From assembly GCA_004794655.1 (NCBI GenBank), contig SMMW01000003.1, positions 14,073,501 to 14,137,500 of the forward strand: DNA of 64,000 bases, written 5' to 3'. The position numbers were made by a program, and so were the translations under genes. The DNA is from Marisa cornuarietis (taxonomy: Eukaryota; Mollusca; Gastropoda; Architaenioglossa; Ampullariidae). Below are positions 13,826 to 25,703 of this stretch, piece after piece (the first letter of the stretch is position 1; each line of letters opens with the position of its first letter). The notes beneath the pieces are model-generated. The model worked only from the letters and a program-made list of their open reading frames with translations, was not told where the DNA came from and searched no databases.

Positions 13826-14956
13826 TTTATAAATTAACCAGGCAAACGTAGAGTCAAATGGACATAAAAGAAAGAAATGCAAAGATATATATATATATAA
13901 ATATGTCTGTATATATATATGTGTGTACGTGTTCACCAGCGCATATTCACCCTGAAATACACACACTGCAGTAAGGTAGCGTGACCTTTCCAAGTGACTA
14001 TTATGGGTAGCACTTACACTGTGTAGCTTCTGGCACCAGTACAAACTCAGTCAAGGTGAGGAGTGTAGAGGCTTGCGGACAATTGTCACTAGCGTGTACC
14101 GATGAATGACTGCACAAGAAGAAACGCCTACAGACCTGCGGATATCCTGGTAGTCTTGATATCCCACACGGCTGAGACAGCGCGAGAGAACATCCAGACA
14201 AGAGGCGATACCCTTATCATCGCCAACTTTTCTGAAGAGGTGCAATGCTTTCACCAGCGGTGTCACTGCTTGTCTCCAGAGTCCTGTACACATAAACAGA
14301 TCCCACTCCCCTCATCAATATCTCTGAACATAATCCTGTTCAGGAGCCAGAAGAGCTTCCTTCTTTCCCGACACACAAATAATAATTCAATGAAAATTGG
14401 AACAAGATAATTAAGGATTACTAAGACATGTAGTACTATGAAATGTTTTACCACATCTTAGGCCTTTGTCAGGTGAATGACAAATTTCATCCCCAGGCAG
14501 CCCACTAAAGACTACATTTTGCGTCGTAGTTTACACCAGTGTTCCTCCAGAGAAACAGAAATAATACATTGAATATTCTATAAAATGGGCTTTTGTTCTT
14601 CAGTTTCAGCCCATACCTGAAGTAAGCAAGTATTTGTTGATGACAACCGACCTACGTTATGGTAAAGCTGTCCCTCGACATGCCAACATGCAGCTTTGGT
14701 ATCGTCGACTTGTTCTTCGCTCTGATACTGCCAACTGTGTTCTGAAATGTAGACACTTCCGCGTGTAGAGGTTGTACTACACTCACACTTGCTCATGAGA
14801 GAGAAAGAGAGAGAGAATAAAGAGTATGAATATACTTGGATGCATGCACACGTAGGTATGCAGTCTTTAAATATTTAAATATTTATACCCACGTTGGTAC
14901 AGGCTTGCTAGCACGAGCTATATACACACAGCTCAGCATTAAGAATGGTTACTTGC

Positions 14957-15020
<64 letters not shown>

Positions 15021-17965
15021 TCTCTCTCTCGTTCTCTATCGTACCCAGCCGAAAATATAGTGCTTATCTTTAGAAGTATCACATATTCGATAACCATAAC
15101 TGCTGTAAAAACTACTACAATCCCATCCAGTTTTTTTCAAATAACGTCAGACTGACCTCATCTGGCGTCATCTCGACTACATGACTGTTGTTTTTCAGGC
15201 TCAGCGATCTCACCTTTGTTTAAGATCTTATTCAGTATGCGCATGGCTCCGTTGAGATCTCCATTGTCTTTCAGCACACGGGCTTTGCGGAGGACTACCT
15301 GGGGGGCGACTGGAGTTTCGGGACTAACATTCATAATTTCGTCTACCACCTGTAGCAAATGCTCTGAGAGGCCGAACCTGAAACCATCCTAAGCTCAGCT
15401 GCAATGATGCAGGGCAAATAAAATAAAGTTACAAAGCTTTATCGATAAAAAAGCACAGTAGAGGTGTAATGGTGCAGGGCTTTAGAGTAACTGTGACAGA
15501 ACTGCTTCATCTTGACATGCATGAGTTTTCGAATATCACTATTATCACTGTGTCTGATGCTGAAGGGGGCAAGAATATAAATGTCATTCACTGTCAGCAT
15601 GGAGTTGCACCCCTCACACCCAAAGCCGAGCATCTTCCTACGCCACTGACAAGAATCAAGAATAACCGAAAGCACTGATTTATCCAGACTTTGCATTAAT
15701 CTCAAAGCTAAAAGTAATTTGTGTGTTTTCGTATGAGACTTATCATTGATTTACTTTCACGAAAACATGTTGACATGGCTGGCTAAACGCAATAACATTG
15801 ATAAAAGTGAGGACAGATCATTGACCTTGACCAGTCTCATTCAAGTGTAAAATAAATAAACCACTGTAATATCAATCCTGAGAAATCGAGGACACGATGG
15901 CGGAAGCCCTTCACACTTGGTAAAGTAATATGAGACATTACGATGAACCCGGCCAGATGGTTTGTTCTACATATCGCATTTCAAATTTATAGTGTGGCCT
16001 AGGGACGGCGAAGGTAAAAATACCAGAACAAAAGTTCAGCACCAAGCCGCGGTAGACGCTTTTCTGAAAAAACGACTAAACAAATTTACTCTGTTGGTTA
16101 AAGAAAATTTGGCAGCCTTAGAATTCAGCAAACAGATCAAGAAAAATAATTGTTCAGTTATTTTTTTCTTAATCTCATCATTTGCACTCGCAAGAGCCTC
16201 AGTTCCCTCATTTTCACTTGAGTAATAGTAATACATATAGACCAGGGGTGGGAAAAGTTTTCTTTTTGCGGGGTGGTCTCAAAATTCTAAGCTATGCGGC
16301 GGGCCGGTAAAATACCTAAAGCTCACGCCAGGTGTCTACACAACAAGCCTATTGATCATGGACTGGACAACAAATGAGTACATAATGGTGTTCACTTATC
16401 GAAATTATTGAGTTAAGTGAAACTGTTTGAATCCGTAGATGAATTTTAAAACCAGGCTTTCCTTTGAAGGCAGCCGCCCCCGATGTTCTCTAACGACTAC
16501 ATCAGACATGTCTGCCGTGTTATTTGTCACCTCTGTACTTGTCTGTGTTAGAATGTTACGGACTGCCGATTTCTGACGCTACTGTTCTTGACAAAAATTT
16601 CAATCAAATTAATCTAGGCTGAATAAAAAAGAATGAAAACAAGTACACTTCACATGTTGGCACACGGGCCACTCCAAAGACATAAACAGACGCAGGGAGA
16701 CTTACTATTGTTTACACTCAAAGTGTGAGGGGCTGCACTTTCTCAAGCTATTACAAATCTGATCATCAGTGCCCCTCACACAATTATATTTAAGTTATAT
16801 GTAGTAAAACAATCCCGAGACCTAAGGAAAATAATTATTTTATCCTTTTTAGTGCATTTCAAATAAAAGTGTTTTGAAAGTATTTTTTTTACTTATTTAA
16901 TTTAAAGTGAAGCTGATGATTTACCTGTAGCACGCCCTGTCGACAACATAGACAAGAGCAGAAGCTGTGCGGTAGTCCTGTTCCCCCATGGCCAGTCTAA
17001 TGCAATGCTGGCAACATAAGACAGTTTGCATACCAGTGATGTTTACTGAACTCTTTCTGGTCGTCTCCAAATATTATATAGCAAAAGTAACAGGTTAATT
17101 CATACATATGTACATACCTACAAACATACCCACAGAATACTATAGGAGACATTTACTGTATATGAACGCGTTTAAGTATACATTTACACTCGATACTTCA
17201 ACACAGGCGTATGCATGCACTTACAAGCGCTCTCTCTCATTCTCTCTCTCTCTCTCGATCTCTATCTTTCTCTCATACATGCATTCGCAAGCTGGCGCAA
17301 TCCACGCACCCACAGATCCAAAATTACACATACACAGATTAGCTGGATTTGGTTCATGGACGGCAACCTCTCGTTTGTGGACGACAACAGCTCGGGAGTG
17401 AAGGTAGGTGGCATGAATGGAAGTTCCTGGCGGAGTGCCATGTCCAAATGCTTTGATATGTCAGTGGGAAGTAAAGACCAGGACTGCTGTAGTGACTTTG
17501 ATGATACAGATGCTGTGTTTTCCACTATCTGCCATGTCTCTTGTATTGAGAGCTCAAGCCTTTCAACTATAACATTAAAAAAATCACCGAAATCTTTCTT
17601 TGGGGAATGAATGGTTTCTCTAGCTCATGGATCAGCCTACACGAAGAAGCAAAAAGTAAGAAGGTACCTTCTAAGAAATCATCGAGATACTCTTATTGCA
17701 GGTAGGGGGGAAAGACCCTTTCAAAAAAGATCTTATACAAGTTTGTTCTTTAAAAACTGATCATTAATATGAACTTCAAGGTGCTTAAATAACAACGAAA
17801 ACTTCAATCTTGAATTTTTTTTTAACTCGGATGGTACAACAGCAACAACGACAGCAAGGTCCAGCAAACCAGCAGGTCCAAGATCTCAAGAATGTACTCA
17901 CGACCGGCTTCATCTGTTGCGCCAGAAAACTTGTTATGAGCTGAAAGACACAGGTTGGTGGCCAT
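10502..17965 (-). CDS. ALPK1: Alpha-protein kinase 1-like (ALPK1), 12 exons, ~1,012 aa
   Basis: In vertebrates ALPK1 is a cytosolic kinase that binds bacterial ADP-heptose with its N-terminal helical domain and phosphorylates TIFA to activate NF-kB. Proposed coding exons, read downward: 17965-17902, 17566-17334, 17007-16925, 15377-15214, 14741-14652, 14283-14136, 14109-14020, 13532-13415, 13158-11817, 11609-11456, 11193-11052, 10912-10502 (TGA). The sum is 3,039 nt, in frame throughout. The N-terminal ~300 residues follow human ALPK1 closely, for example TPVAPQVVLRKAR (148-160). Exon 9 encodes ~450 residues of low-complexity Ser/Thr/Glu-rich linker, as in the family. The last three exons form the alpha-kinase domain, with VVDLQGW, IYLTDP and the zinc-site region HPQCNHICQFL near the C-terminus. 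Human ALPK1 is longer (1,244 aa), mainly in the linker. The start ATG sits in AAAATGG; a further 5' exon cannot be excluded. The exon 7 to 8 junction needs a weak donor (GTGTAAGT) to keep frame, so that join is the least certain. Confidence 0.87.
13754..13820. repeat. (CA)n microsatellite in ALPK1 intron 7
   Basis: About 33 CA units between exons 7 and 8, followed by (TA)n-rich DNA. Confidence 0.95.
14961..15018. repeat. (CA)n microsatellite in ALPK1 intron 4
   Basis: About 29 CA units followed by a short (CT)n. Confidence 0.95.
15540..15648. mobile_element. hAT-like short element, copy in ALPK1 intron 3
   Basis: Ends CATCTTCCTACGCCACTG, the terminus shared with elements at 22.7, 25.7 and 32.6 kb, preceded by the same kind of C-rich stretch and AAAGCCGAG. 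The left boundary is approximate. Confidence 0.5.
16243..16330. mobile_element. hAT-like terminus in ALPK1 intron 3
   Basis: CAGGGGTGGGAAAAGTTTTC followed by GCGGCGGGCCGG resembles the common hAT terminus (CAGGGGTGGGCAAAC, then a bare GGGCC region) seen across animals. The opposite end was not located; the right limit is arbitrary. Confidence 0.45.
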
Positions 17966-18189
17966 TTTTCTACGAAATTCTTCGTTTAAACCCAAACTGC
18001 AGTTTGTCCACGGAATGTGTGACTGCTGCTGCTTATGGATCGTGCTGATAAAAAGCGTTTGTAAACACTTTAAATAAATCACTTTATGCCGTAACAATTG
18101 TTCAGCGGCACTGAAAACTGCAAACTTGATTAAACACACTGTCTACAGTTGTATAGGCACGACAGGTTACACACACACATTCACGCTCG

Positions 18190-18190
18190 T

Positions 18191-18261
<71 letters not shown>
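18190..18261. repeat. (CA)n microsatellite upstream of ALPK1
   Basis: About 35 CA units, ~230 bp upstream of the proposed ALPK1 start codon. Confidence 0.95.
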
Positions 18262-18264
<3 letters not shown>

Positions 18265-18635
18265 CTTCCTCTCAGCCAGCCCCAGGTACGAACACGAATG
18301 AGACAGTTAGTTAATCACTCTTAAGCCAGGAAACACAAAAAGTAAATGAAACGTAGACTTGACAGTATGTCCAGGCGTACCTGATGCGATTGTCCGTTGC
18401 TGACCTCACATTTCAGAAAATGTCCGTATTTAGAAACTGTTATATTCCGTTGCAGATGCAATGCGTTTAATGCTTGCTACACGCCAGTCGTCTGAGCCCA
18501 ACACGAAAAGCGTCGGATGTCGCTCTACGAACTACGCTTACATCTAATCACGTGGTGACTAGACCCTCCTTAAAGCTGGCGTGAAAACCCCGATCTACTC
18601 AGCAAGTGCTGTAGCCTGTTTACAGTAACGAAGTC

Positions 18636-18789
18636 CGATTATGGGGCGCCAAGAGGGGGGATTTTCTCTACTTTATCTCTCTAGCTAGAGAATGCATTCT
18701 GTAGCAGAACTCATTCTGTAGTTACAGAATGCATTCTCTAGCTAGAGAGAGAACGTAGAGATAATTCCCCTCTTGGCGCCCCATAATCG
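18636..18789. mobile_element. 154-bp near-perfect palindromic short element (MITE-like)
   Basis: The whole segment folds on itself: the left arm starts CGATTATGGGGCGCCAAGAG and the right arm ends with its reverse complement. Each arm is about 70 bp with few mismatches. Nested inside are CTAGCTAGAG and AATGCATT palindromes and a second short hairpin around TGTAGTTACAG. A TA dinucleotide on both sides (GATTA and TAATC) would fit a Tc1/mariner-type TA target duplication, with TGGGGCGCC as the true terminus. Confidence 0.7.
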
Positions 18790-19443
18790 ATTGTACCTCG
18801 TTCTTCAGCATCTATGTGTCTGTGCAGTCGCTGATTGGTGCGAAGACAGTTACCCGTTTTACTAATGAAGTGGTGTAAATATTTTTTTCATAAATGAGAC
18901 AGTTTCATAGAACCGTGTTGCATTGACCAAAGTGCCGTATTATTTAGTTCACATGTGATAAATTTCAGTTCAGGGTTGTCACCCAGGCTAGTCATATGAA
19001 GAGGGTATAGCATATCGCGTGCGCGAGCGTGTTCGTGTGTATGTTGGGTGGGTGGGAGAGAAAGGATATCGTTGAAGGACTATTTACGGGTTCTCGCGCA
19101 TGTACATTGGGATTTACACAAGGGCAGGCGAATGCACTCGCGCACGCATATGTCTGTATGGTGCATTAAAAAAAAAAGTGATCCTGGCATGTTTCGACAA
19201 GCTTTATGTTACTCGACAATGCATGCAGACGACCTCTTATCTGAACAATATGGTGTGACGCGATCTTTCAAGTGCTGCGAAAGCGAAATGCATTCAGTAG
19301 AAATTGTACTTCCTATTTGGAATTTTTGGGCGCTGTGTTCAATAAACTGCATGGAATATTCGACTCTTCATCATAAAAACTCTCTGTTTTTGTATCTCCC
19401 CCATGTCATAATGACCATGAGTCATTGCCATTAAAGATGTCAT

Positions 19444-19483
19444 ACGTGTGTGTGCGCGTGCGCGTGTATGCGCGCGCGCGCGA
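19444..19483. repeat. Alternating GT/GC tract
   Basis: Alternating purine-pyrimidine run ending in GCGCGCGCGCG, a sequence prone to Z-DNA. Confidence 0.8.
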
Positions 19484-20202
19484 TAGGTAGCTTAGGTACG
19501 TAAAACACATTTAACTAAGCCTGACGGTATTTTCAAGACAAAATTTTAATGGTTTGTCGGAATGCAGCCCCCATCGAATACCGAAGAGCACATAGGCGGT
19601 ACACTGCCTCATCTTGACAGAACGATCCAGCTCGCCTGAAACCTGTTCTCTTACGGAGCGCTAAATACCATGATGTGTTCTTTAGAGACGTCTATGCGAC
19701 ATGGTAGTCTTAACTAGACTTATACCTTTAGTGTATACTGGCTATAATTAACGTAGTTGCTATATGTCGAATAACTTTATAATAAGTGTCGTCTTTCATG
19801 GGTATGTACCACGCTTATAGTTAGGTCAAAGATGGTACTACATATAACAGGTATATTGTCATTAGTCAGGGGTTAGACCTTACGCGACGATATTTAATTA
19901 GGCCGGATCCCTACAGTAGTCATACAGTATACAGTAGTTAAGCCTGCGCTGAATAATAATAATAGTGCCTTACCACCCGAGTCAGTCTTCTTGTATTACC
20001 CTGGTGCTCTTTGTTCTACGCATCAGACGTACGCTCTTAGGCACTACTGTTTTGAATTTTCTCATAAACACTGAAGGAAAGGACAGCCATCTTAGCGCGC
20101 GTGTAGTGGGCCAGCGCTAGCTCAACTCGCGTCCGCTGTTTACTCGCTGATCCCATTGACAGCCAGCTTCCGCTCTCTTTGTGGTGTATTCGCGAGTACA
20201 TC

Positions 20203-21208
20203 ATGGAATGCTTTGATATTGAAGAAATCCTCTTAGTAAGTATGCTTTAATATATATTTTAATACATGAATCATAATGTACAATATCTCCGCTCAAACAC
20301 AGCGTTGTATCGTAGTATTTGTATTTATTTGAAAGTCAAATTAATAGTCTTGTCAGCAAGCTCTCGCTCTCTGGCTCCTTGTCTGAGTGATACAGAGAGC
20401 GGTTTGTAGCGAGTTTGTCGTTTCTTAAATATTAATTGAGATTAAGGCCCTGAGGAGCTTGCCATAAACTCTATTTATTTTGTAACACATTTAAATCCTT
20501 ATTTATTGATTGTTTTAACGATGTTGTTTTAAAACACATTCAAATCGTGCGTCGTGTTATCAGGACGATGGTGCACTTGAAATGGGTGGCGAAGAAAACT
20601 TCGATGTTCCTTCATCTGCACCCGATAGTTTCAGTTGGGTGAGTAAAATGTGTGCTTTTTAAGTGTTATTTCCCACTATATATTTATTGTAATAGTTAAC
20701 TAAATATTTACAAGATGGCAAACCATTTGGTCACCTTTCAGATCTATAGGTGAAAATAGAGATTAGAGTAAGAAAAGTAGCTATTTTCTTCCATTATTTA
20801 TTTTGTGATACATTTTTACTTAAACTTGTAGACAAATTTGTTTAATCATAATTGGTTTTATCAGGTCTGCCTGGAGATCTTGGAAGACTCTATGTAGTGC
20901 TTTGCTGTCAAATGACTGCATTTCAGACGACGTGAAGGAGATAATCCGTAATGTTGATGGTAAGTTGACGTTGGAAAGTTTTGCACTCTTTTGAGTACAG
21001 TATTAATAATACCAGCAGTTTGAAGCAAAAGCAGTGTGTATGCACGAGCAATTTTTTTTCTTATGTATATTCATAGTGCATTTTTCTCTAGAAAATGATA
21101 TGCGGTGTTAATGGCATTGATCCTACATTCAGTTATGTTTAGTTCAATGTTTATTAAATTCACTTTCCATATATTATTATTGCAGATCCAGTTAACATTC
21201 TGGTTTGA
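20203..21208 (+). CDS. Candidate small multi-exon gene of unknown function
   Basis: Not recognised. An ATG at 20,203 opens MECFDIEEILL and runs into a consensus donor (GTAAGT, exon 20203-20235). A second open stretch, 20564-20638, has a good acceptor and a GTGAGT donor and is acidic (DDGALEMGGEENFDV). A third, 20865-20959, is open in the frame of SAWRSWKTLCSALLSNDC and ends at a GTAAGT donor. A fourth begins after a TTGCAG acceptor at 21,186 and stops at 21,208. With the obvious donors, exon 2 to exon 3 is out of phase and hits TAG after ten codons. Using a weaker donor 11 nt downstream (after AGTAAAAT) restores the frame and gives ~78 aa. It could be a decayed transposon-associated gene. The last exon overlaps the antisense THAP-like exon. 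Confidence 0.3.
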
Positions 21209-21395
21209 AATGCCTGGAGAAAATGGTCGCTCTTTCGATGTTGAAGCTTGAATCACAACGATTCACAGCTCTCACAAGAGCTGTTTCCCAGTCTTGATTT
21301 TCTCGTCGTCGTCGTCGTATGCTGAAAAATGATAAGCCTTTGTGTCGACTTTTGCATGCTGGGCAGTCTGGAATCGCACAGCTAGTGCCTGGCAT
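21192..21395 (-). pseudogene. THAP-type zinc finger exon, lacking one zinc-ligand Cys
   Basis: Starting at the ATG at 21,395 the reading frame gives MPGTSCAIPDCPACKSR, then basic and aromatic residues with a Trp in NQDWETAL, then ATIFSRHFKPEC before a stop. This matches the THAP C2CH DNA-binding module (initial M-P-x2-C-A-x3-C, central W, final C-S-x-H-F). The third ligand, Cys in the usual ICSxHF, is Phe here (IFSRHF), so zinc binding is probably lost unless the downstream Cys substitutes. THAP domains occur in P-element-like transposases and in host factors. No continuing exon was found further along the minus strand, so this is either a fragment or a first exon with an unlocated remainder. 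Confidence 0.5.
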
Positions 21396-22673
21396 GTCAA
21401 ATTAACTACAACAATAGCTCTGAGACGCACTGTGTAAGCGAAGCCGGAAAAGGCGAAGCAATGGAATAGCCAGCGCATGCACGTCGCAAGTTATTTGTTC
21501 CCGCGCTCGAGTCGCTAGTCCTTCTCTCTCTAAAGTCTATGATTTTCTCCCCTTTTCTCTTTGAATTGTGGCTACATTTTAAGCCCCCAAATACGGCCTC
21601 AGAATCCATCTGTTTAAGAAATATATTGCATAATCAAGAGAACTGTTCTGTCGACTATTTAATTCTTCATAAATACATGTTTTTCTTCTCTCATTTTTTT
21701 CTGCCATAGAGTCATCTGATTGCTGATGCTTATGTTTCCTGTATGGTTGACTATTCGTTTGTAGTCTTTCGTGTGCACAGCACTGAGCTCGCATTAACAC
21801 GGGAAAATGCGCTGTACATATTCAACAATAATTAATAAAGTTCTTAATAAGTCAGTCATAGGTTACAGTTGGGTGTTACACGACGTAATTCTCAATGATA
21901 CCCGGACGTTTGGTAATGGCAAACACGCACGCAGATCCACACAGCCCTGGCAGCTCCCTGAACCCGGGCACCGTGACTGGCCATCCTCACTGGCCGAGCG
22001 GTCACGACGAAAAGGAGAAGGGCAGCGGCTGGAGGACACGCAAAGACGACTTTAACAGAGGATGGGGGTATTCTAGAAAATTTGGGAGGGGGTTAGGGGA
22101 ATAATTAAGGCAGGAAAACAGAGTGACTCAAACATTCGATCGCTTGTCGCCATCGCAGTACGAGGCCCTCTGCTTGGACCTCTTCTTGGGACGCTTTCTG
22201 TGCATGACACCTGTTTGCAGGGCTAACCTTCGGGGTCTTTTTCCGGGTAATACGGTTTCCTCCTCTCATCCCTTCTCTCTTCATAGCGCGAAATTATTCC
22301 CAGGTGGATATTCCTGCCAGATAAACCAAAACGATAGAGCAACTGTAGAAAGAGCATAGAGGTGGGAGCATCATGGCCGTCGAAAATCAGCACGGGCCCC
22401 GAGGCAGACGAACTTTCCGGGCCCCTTGTATTAATCTTTAATCGTAATCGTTTATTATTTTCTGGTATATAGCAGTACGTATGCTTAGAAGCTTCAGACT
22501 GGCAGTATCTATATTTCGCTTAGTAAGGTAATATACACAGCATAGGTTAGGAAAAGTGCACAGCTTTGTAGCGTTCTTTGTCTTTAGTACCTTCTGATAC
22601 CCCACCCCGCCACCATTACACCTCGATCACACCATTATACTACAGTTAAAATCCACCACACCCCTGGGGCCAG

Positions 22674-22830
22674 TTGCACAACACGTTTCTATACCTTAAG
22701 ACTGTTCCAGTGGCGTAGGAACCAGGGGGGCAGCGGGGTCAGCCGCCCCCTCAATGAAAATACCGTAGGGGCAAGAATATCTGTTTGCACCCCCCCCCCC
22801 AAATATTTGAGACGTAACCTCTCACAGAGA
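22674..22830. mobile_element. Tail of the short inverted-repeat element followed by a hAT-like element
   Basis: 22,674-22,707 reads GGGGCCAGTTGCACAACACG and onward to CTTAAGACTGTTC, the reverse complement of the right end of the element at 31,019-31,291. At 22,708 CAGTGGCGTAGGAACC begins immediately, the terminus shared with the 32.5 kb copy. The right limit is approximate. Confidence 0.55.
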
Positions 22831-25619
22831 GCAAAATAAGTAAAGAAGAGAGAGTCTATGGTGGTAACTGGAATCATAGCTGCTGCTGTGGGAGGGGGAC
22901 CTGGTAAATGTCTCTGGTAAATGGCTTTGGCTGAGGGACCTGCCAGGGAGGTGCTCATAAATCGCGGCGGTCTGTCACCTTTCCTTGGTGTCCACTCCGG
23001 TGGTCTGGTCGTCCTGGGGGCAGGTGCCCTTTAATCATCTCAGCTATCACCCTGCTCCCCATCACCAGTTCACAAGAAACATTATCCCAACCTTTCCCTT
23101 CCCCCATACACAAACAAACACACAGTTTAAAAAATACAAATTGGCAACTACAAATTTTTTCGGAGGCATCAAAGATAAGGGTTAGGGTTTGTCAAGAACG
23201 CACGGGACGTGTGGACAGGTGACATACAACACACACTGACCTCACAGCGTTCTTCACGTGTCCTTTCACACAACAAAGTACAAAGACCTGCACGTGGGTT
23301 CCTATATCTCTATAATTAAAAACAAAATCCAAATATTCTCCCACACTCAACGAATTTCAAATAAAAGTTACATCCACATATATCGCAGCTAAATTAACGA
23401 TTACTTAAACCCTACTAATATTCTAAGTATCCTTTCAACAACGTAAATGTCTTCTTTCAACCTTCCACTCAAACGTCGCTCACCGTCTCTTCTCTATATC
23501 AGCTTAATTTTCTTTCAATGTTCAACAGTTTCTCAAAACGTACCTGACCACTTCACACTGTCAATGTCTGATCACCACTCACGCACCCACAGATACACAC
23601 TTGCCTGTAATAATCCTTGAAATTATATAAAAATACACACCACTACGAATCTTCAAAAGCACAGCAATTACTCCAATATAGAATCCACTGGCAGAAACAC
23701 AGCAACTGACGAATCTTTTCACACACACACACAGCAATATTCCAATTTTCTGAATAAACCAGTAGAAACACAGCAACTGGCGAAACACTAACCTATATAC
23801 TCCCAGCAATACTCCAAATGCCGACCTTGTTTACTTTTCTCTAAAAATCACACACTCACACCGGTACATTCCACTCAAAACATCATTTGTCCTTTCTCTC
23901 TAGAAACTTCCGCGCCCTTGCAGACGACACCCCACGTCATACTCATCTTTTACGTCACGCCTTTCAACCATAGCAAAAACGTACCCCCCAAGGGCAACTA
24001 ACCCTGCTGTACAAAAGAAATAAGGGAGCTAACTCCATTTCGGTCATTCATTACTTTCACGGGTCTATCCGTGACAGGGTTTATTGTAAGCTTACTGTAC
24101 TGTAAGTTTATTAACATATTTAAAAGATATTTATGAACAATGCATACTTTTGAGAGCATTAAAATACGTGTCGTGTTTAGTATTAAGGGGGAGCAGATAG
24201 CTTAATGGTTACTAGAACTTAATCCGAACGCAAAAACGCGCATGCTCCCTGTTTCTGTCTCAGTGACGGTAAAAGGTAGAGGAACATAGAGAGGAGACGG
24301 TCATCACCGTCACAAAAGCTGGCCCTGAGGTAAGTGGAGGCTCTAACACCTCATTCACCAGATCATGGACAGTCCTTTGGTATTGTTTGCCATGCTAATT
24401 GCAGCCTGTGTTGATACCTGAGCTAAGAGAGACCAACCGGACAGTACATCAGTACATGGAGTGTGGTCTTCCGACCCCCTCCCCCATAATGCTACCCCTT
24501 TTCTTTGACTGCGTCGTTTGACCAACATAAAACATCCCCCACCCACTCACTGCCGCCACGTTTCCTTTTTAAACCCTAAAATTATTTGCTATCGCTTACA
24601 CTGACCATCGTGACGAGAGAAGCCAGTAACGAATTAGTTGCATACCAATGCCCCAGTCTTGCCAACCAGACAGGAACCCTTAAACTTTGTGAAAAGCTAG
24701 CAAAGCACGAGGACGTCCGTCTATCTTACTAGACACCAACGGTTTAGTGCAAATTGGCGGCTTTGACTACACCTAAGTAAGGTAGAGACTCTCAGAGTCC
24801 CTGTATTGGTATTTTTTGAGTTGCTCAAATCTGAATGAAGGTCTTCAAGAGGGTCTCGTCATACTTTTCTTTAGAGAGAGACTGGTATTATTGCTATCTA
24901 CCACTCAGTGGGAAGTGCATAAGTAAAACAACACAAGGCGCTCTTTTATCATCAACGACTGTCGCTGGTAACATACATTACATTGGATATATGTGGGAAT
25001 TTTATTGAACACATAAAGTTGGGACATTCGCTGTGGAGGTAATCCGTGATTAACTGTGAATTCACCTTCCTCTTCGACCATCCAGGGAGCAGCTGGAGAC
25101 ATCTGTAAGTGTTCCATGTGAAGGCGGAGCCATGTAGTTAAGTAAAATCTCAATTTATTGTAGCCATCCGGGCCACATTATTCGCACACAACACTATCCC
25201 TCTTTGTGTGTTGCATAATATCTCTCCTATCAGTTTTGTTTTACACTGCAGGTTATTCGTATTCCTTATTATGATTATGTAATTGTTGTATTATACTCAG
25301 CATAAGTTATCTGTGTTATACTGTTTGGTCTGTATATAATTATGTGTCTGTGATTTGGTAGATGGCCATAGAAATCACAGAAGACGCAGTTTTGGGGTTT
25401 TTTTGGCATCTGAATTGCAAACCTTGATTAATATGTTTAATAATTATTATTATTATAACGTTTCGCATTTCTTGTGATTATGTTAGCTGGGGGAGTCATG
25501 GTTCAGTTTGTTTTTTGTTGTTTAATGCTGCTTTGCCTTAAGACTAAAACAGCGTGTATTGTGATGCTACCACCGTGTACGTGCGTGCGTGCACGTACCC
25601 CCCTCCTTTTTTACGTAAT

Positions 25620-25703
25620 GTGCGAGTGCGAACGCCGTTTACTGTCACCAGGGAGTTTTGCCCCCCCTCCACCCCCAGAGCCGAAGATCTTCCTACGCCA
25701 ATG
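25620..25703. mobile_element. hAT-like short element end
   Basis: The segment from TGTGCGAGTGCGAACGCCG through CCAGAGCCGAAGATCTTCC to TACGCCAATG is nearly identical to 32,515-32,603, differing mainly in the length of the C-run. It may extend further left. Confidence 0.55.

Larger units (their letters stand above)
14020..17566 (-). other. ALPK1: N-terminal ADP-heptose-binding helical domain of ALPK1
   Basis: Exons 2-7 encode residues ~22-291. Against human ALPK1 recalled from memory, the seven sugar-nucleotide contacts I remember (F61, R116, R150, R153, D231, K233, F295) have counterparts: F72 in LPFMP, R123 in YVVDR, R157 and R160 in VVLRKAR, D233 and K235 in VGDDKG, and F283 in TEFVL. The alignment is nearly gap-free through R160, then compresses slightly near the last residues. 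This is a manual alignment; the correspondence of F72 and F283 is less certain than that of the arginines. Confidence 0.75.

Noticed and set aside
24186..24255. tRNA gene suggested by TAGCTTAATGGTTA
   Set aside because: An A-box-like stretch is present, but there is no B box at the right spacing and no cloverleaf can be drawn; at best a SINE scrap.
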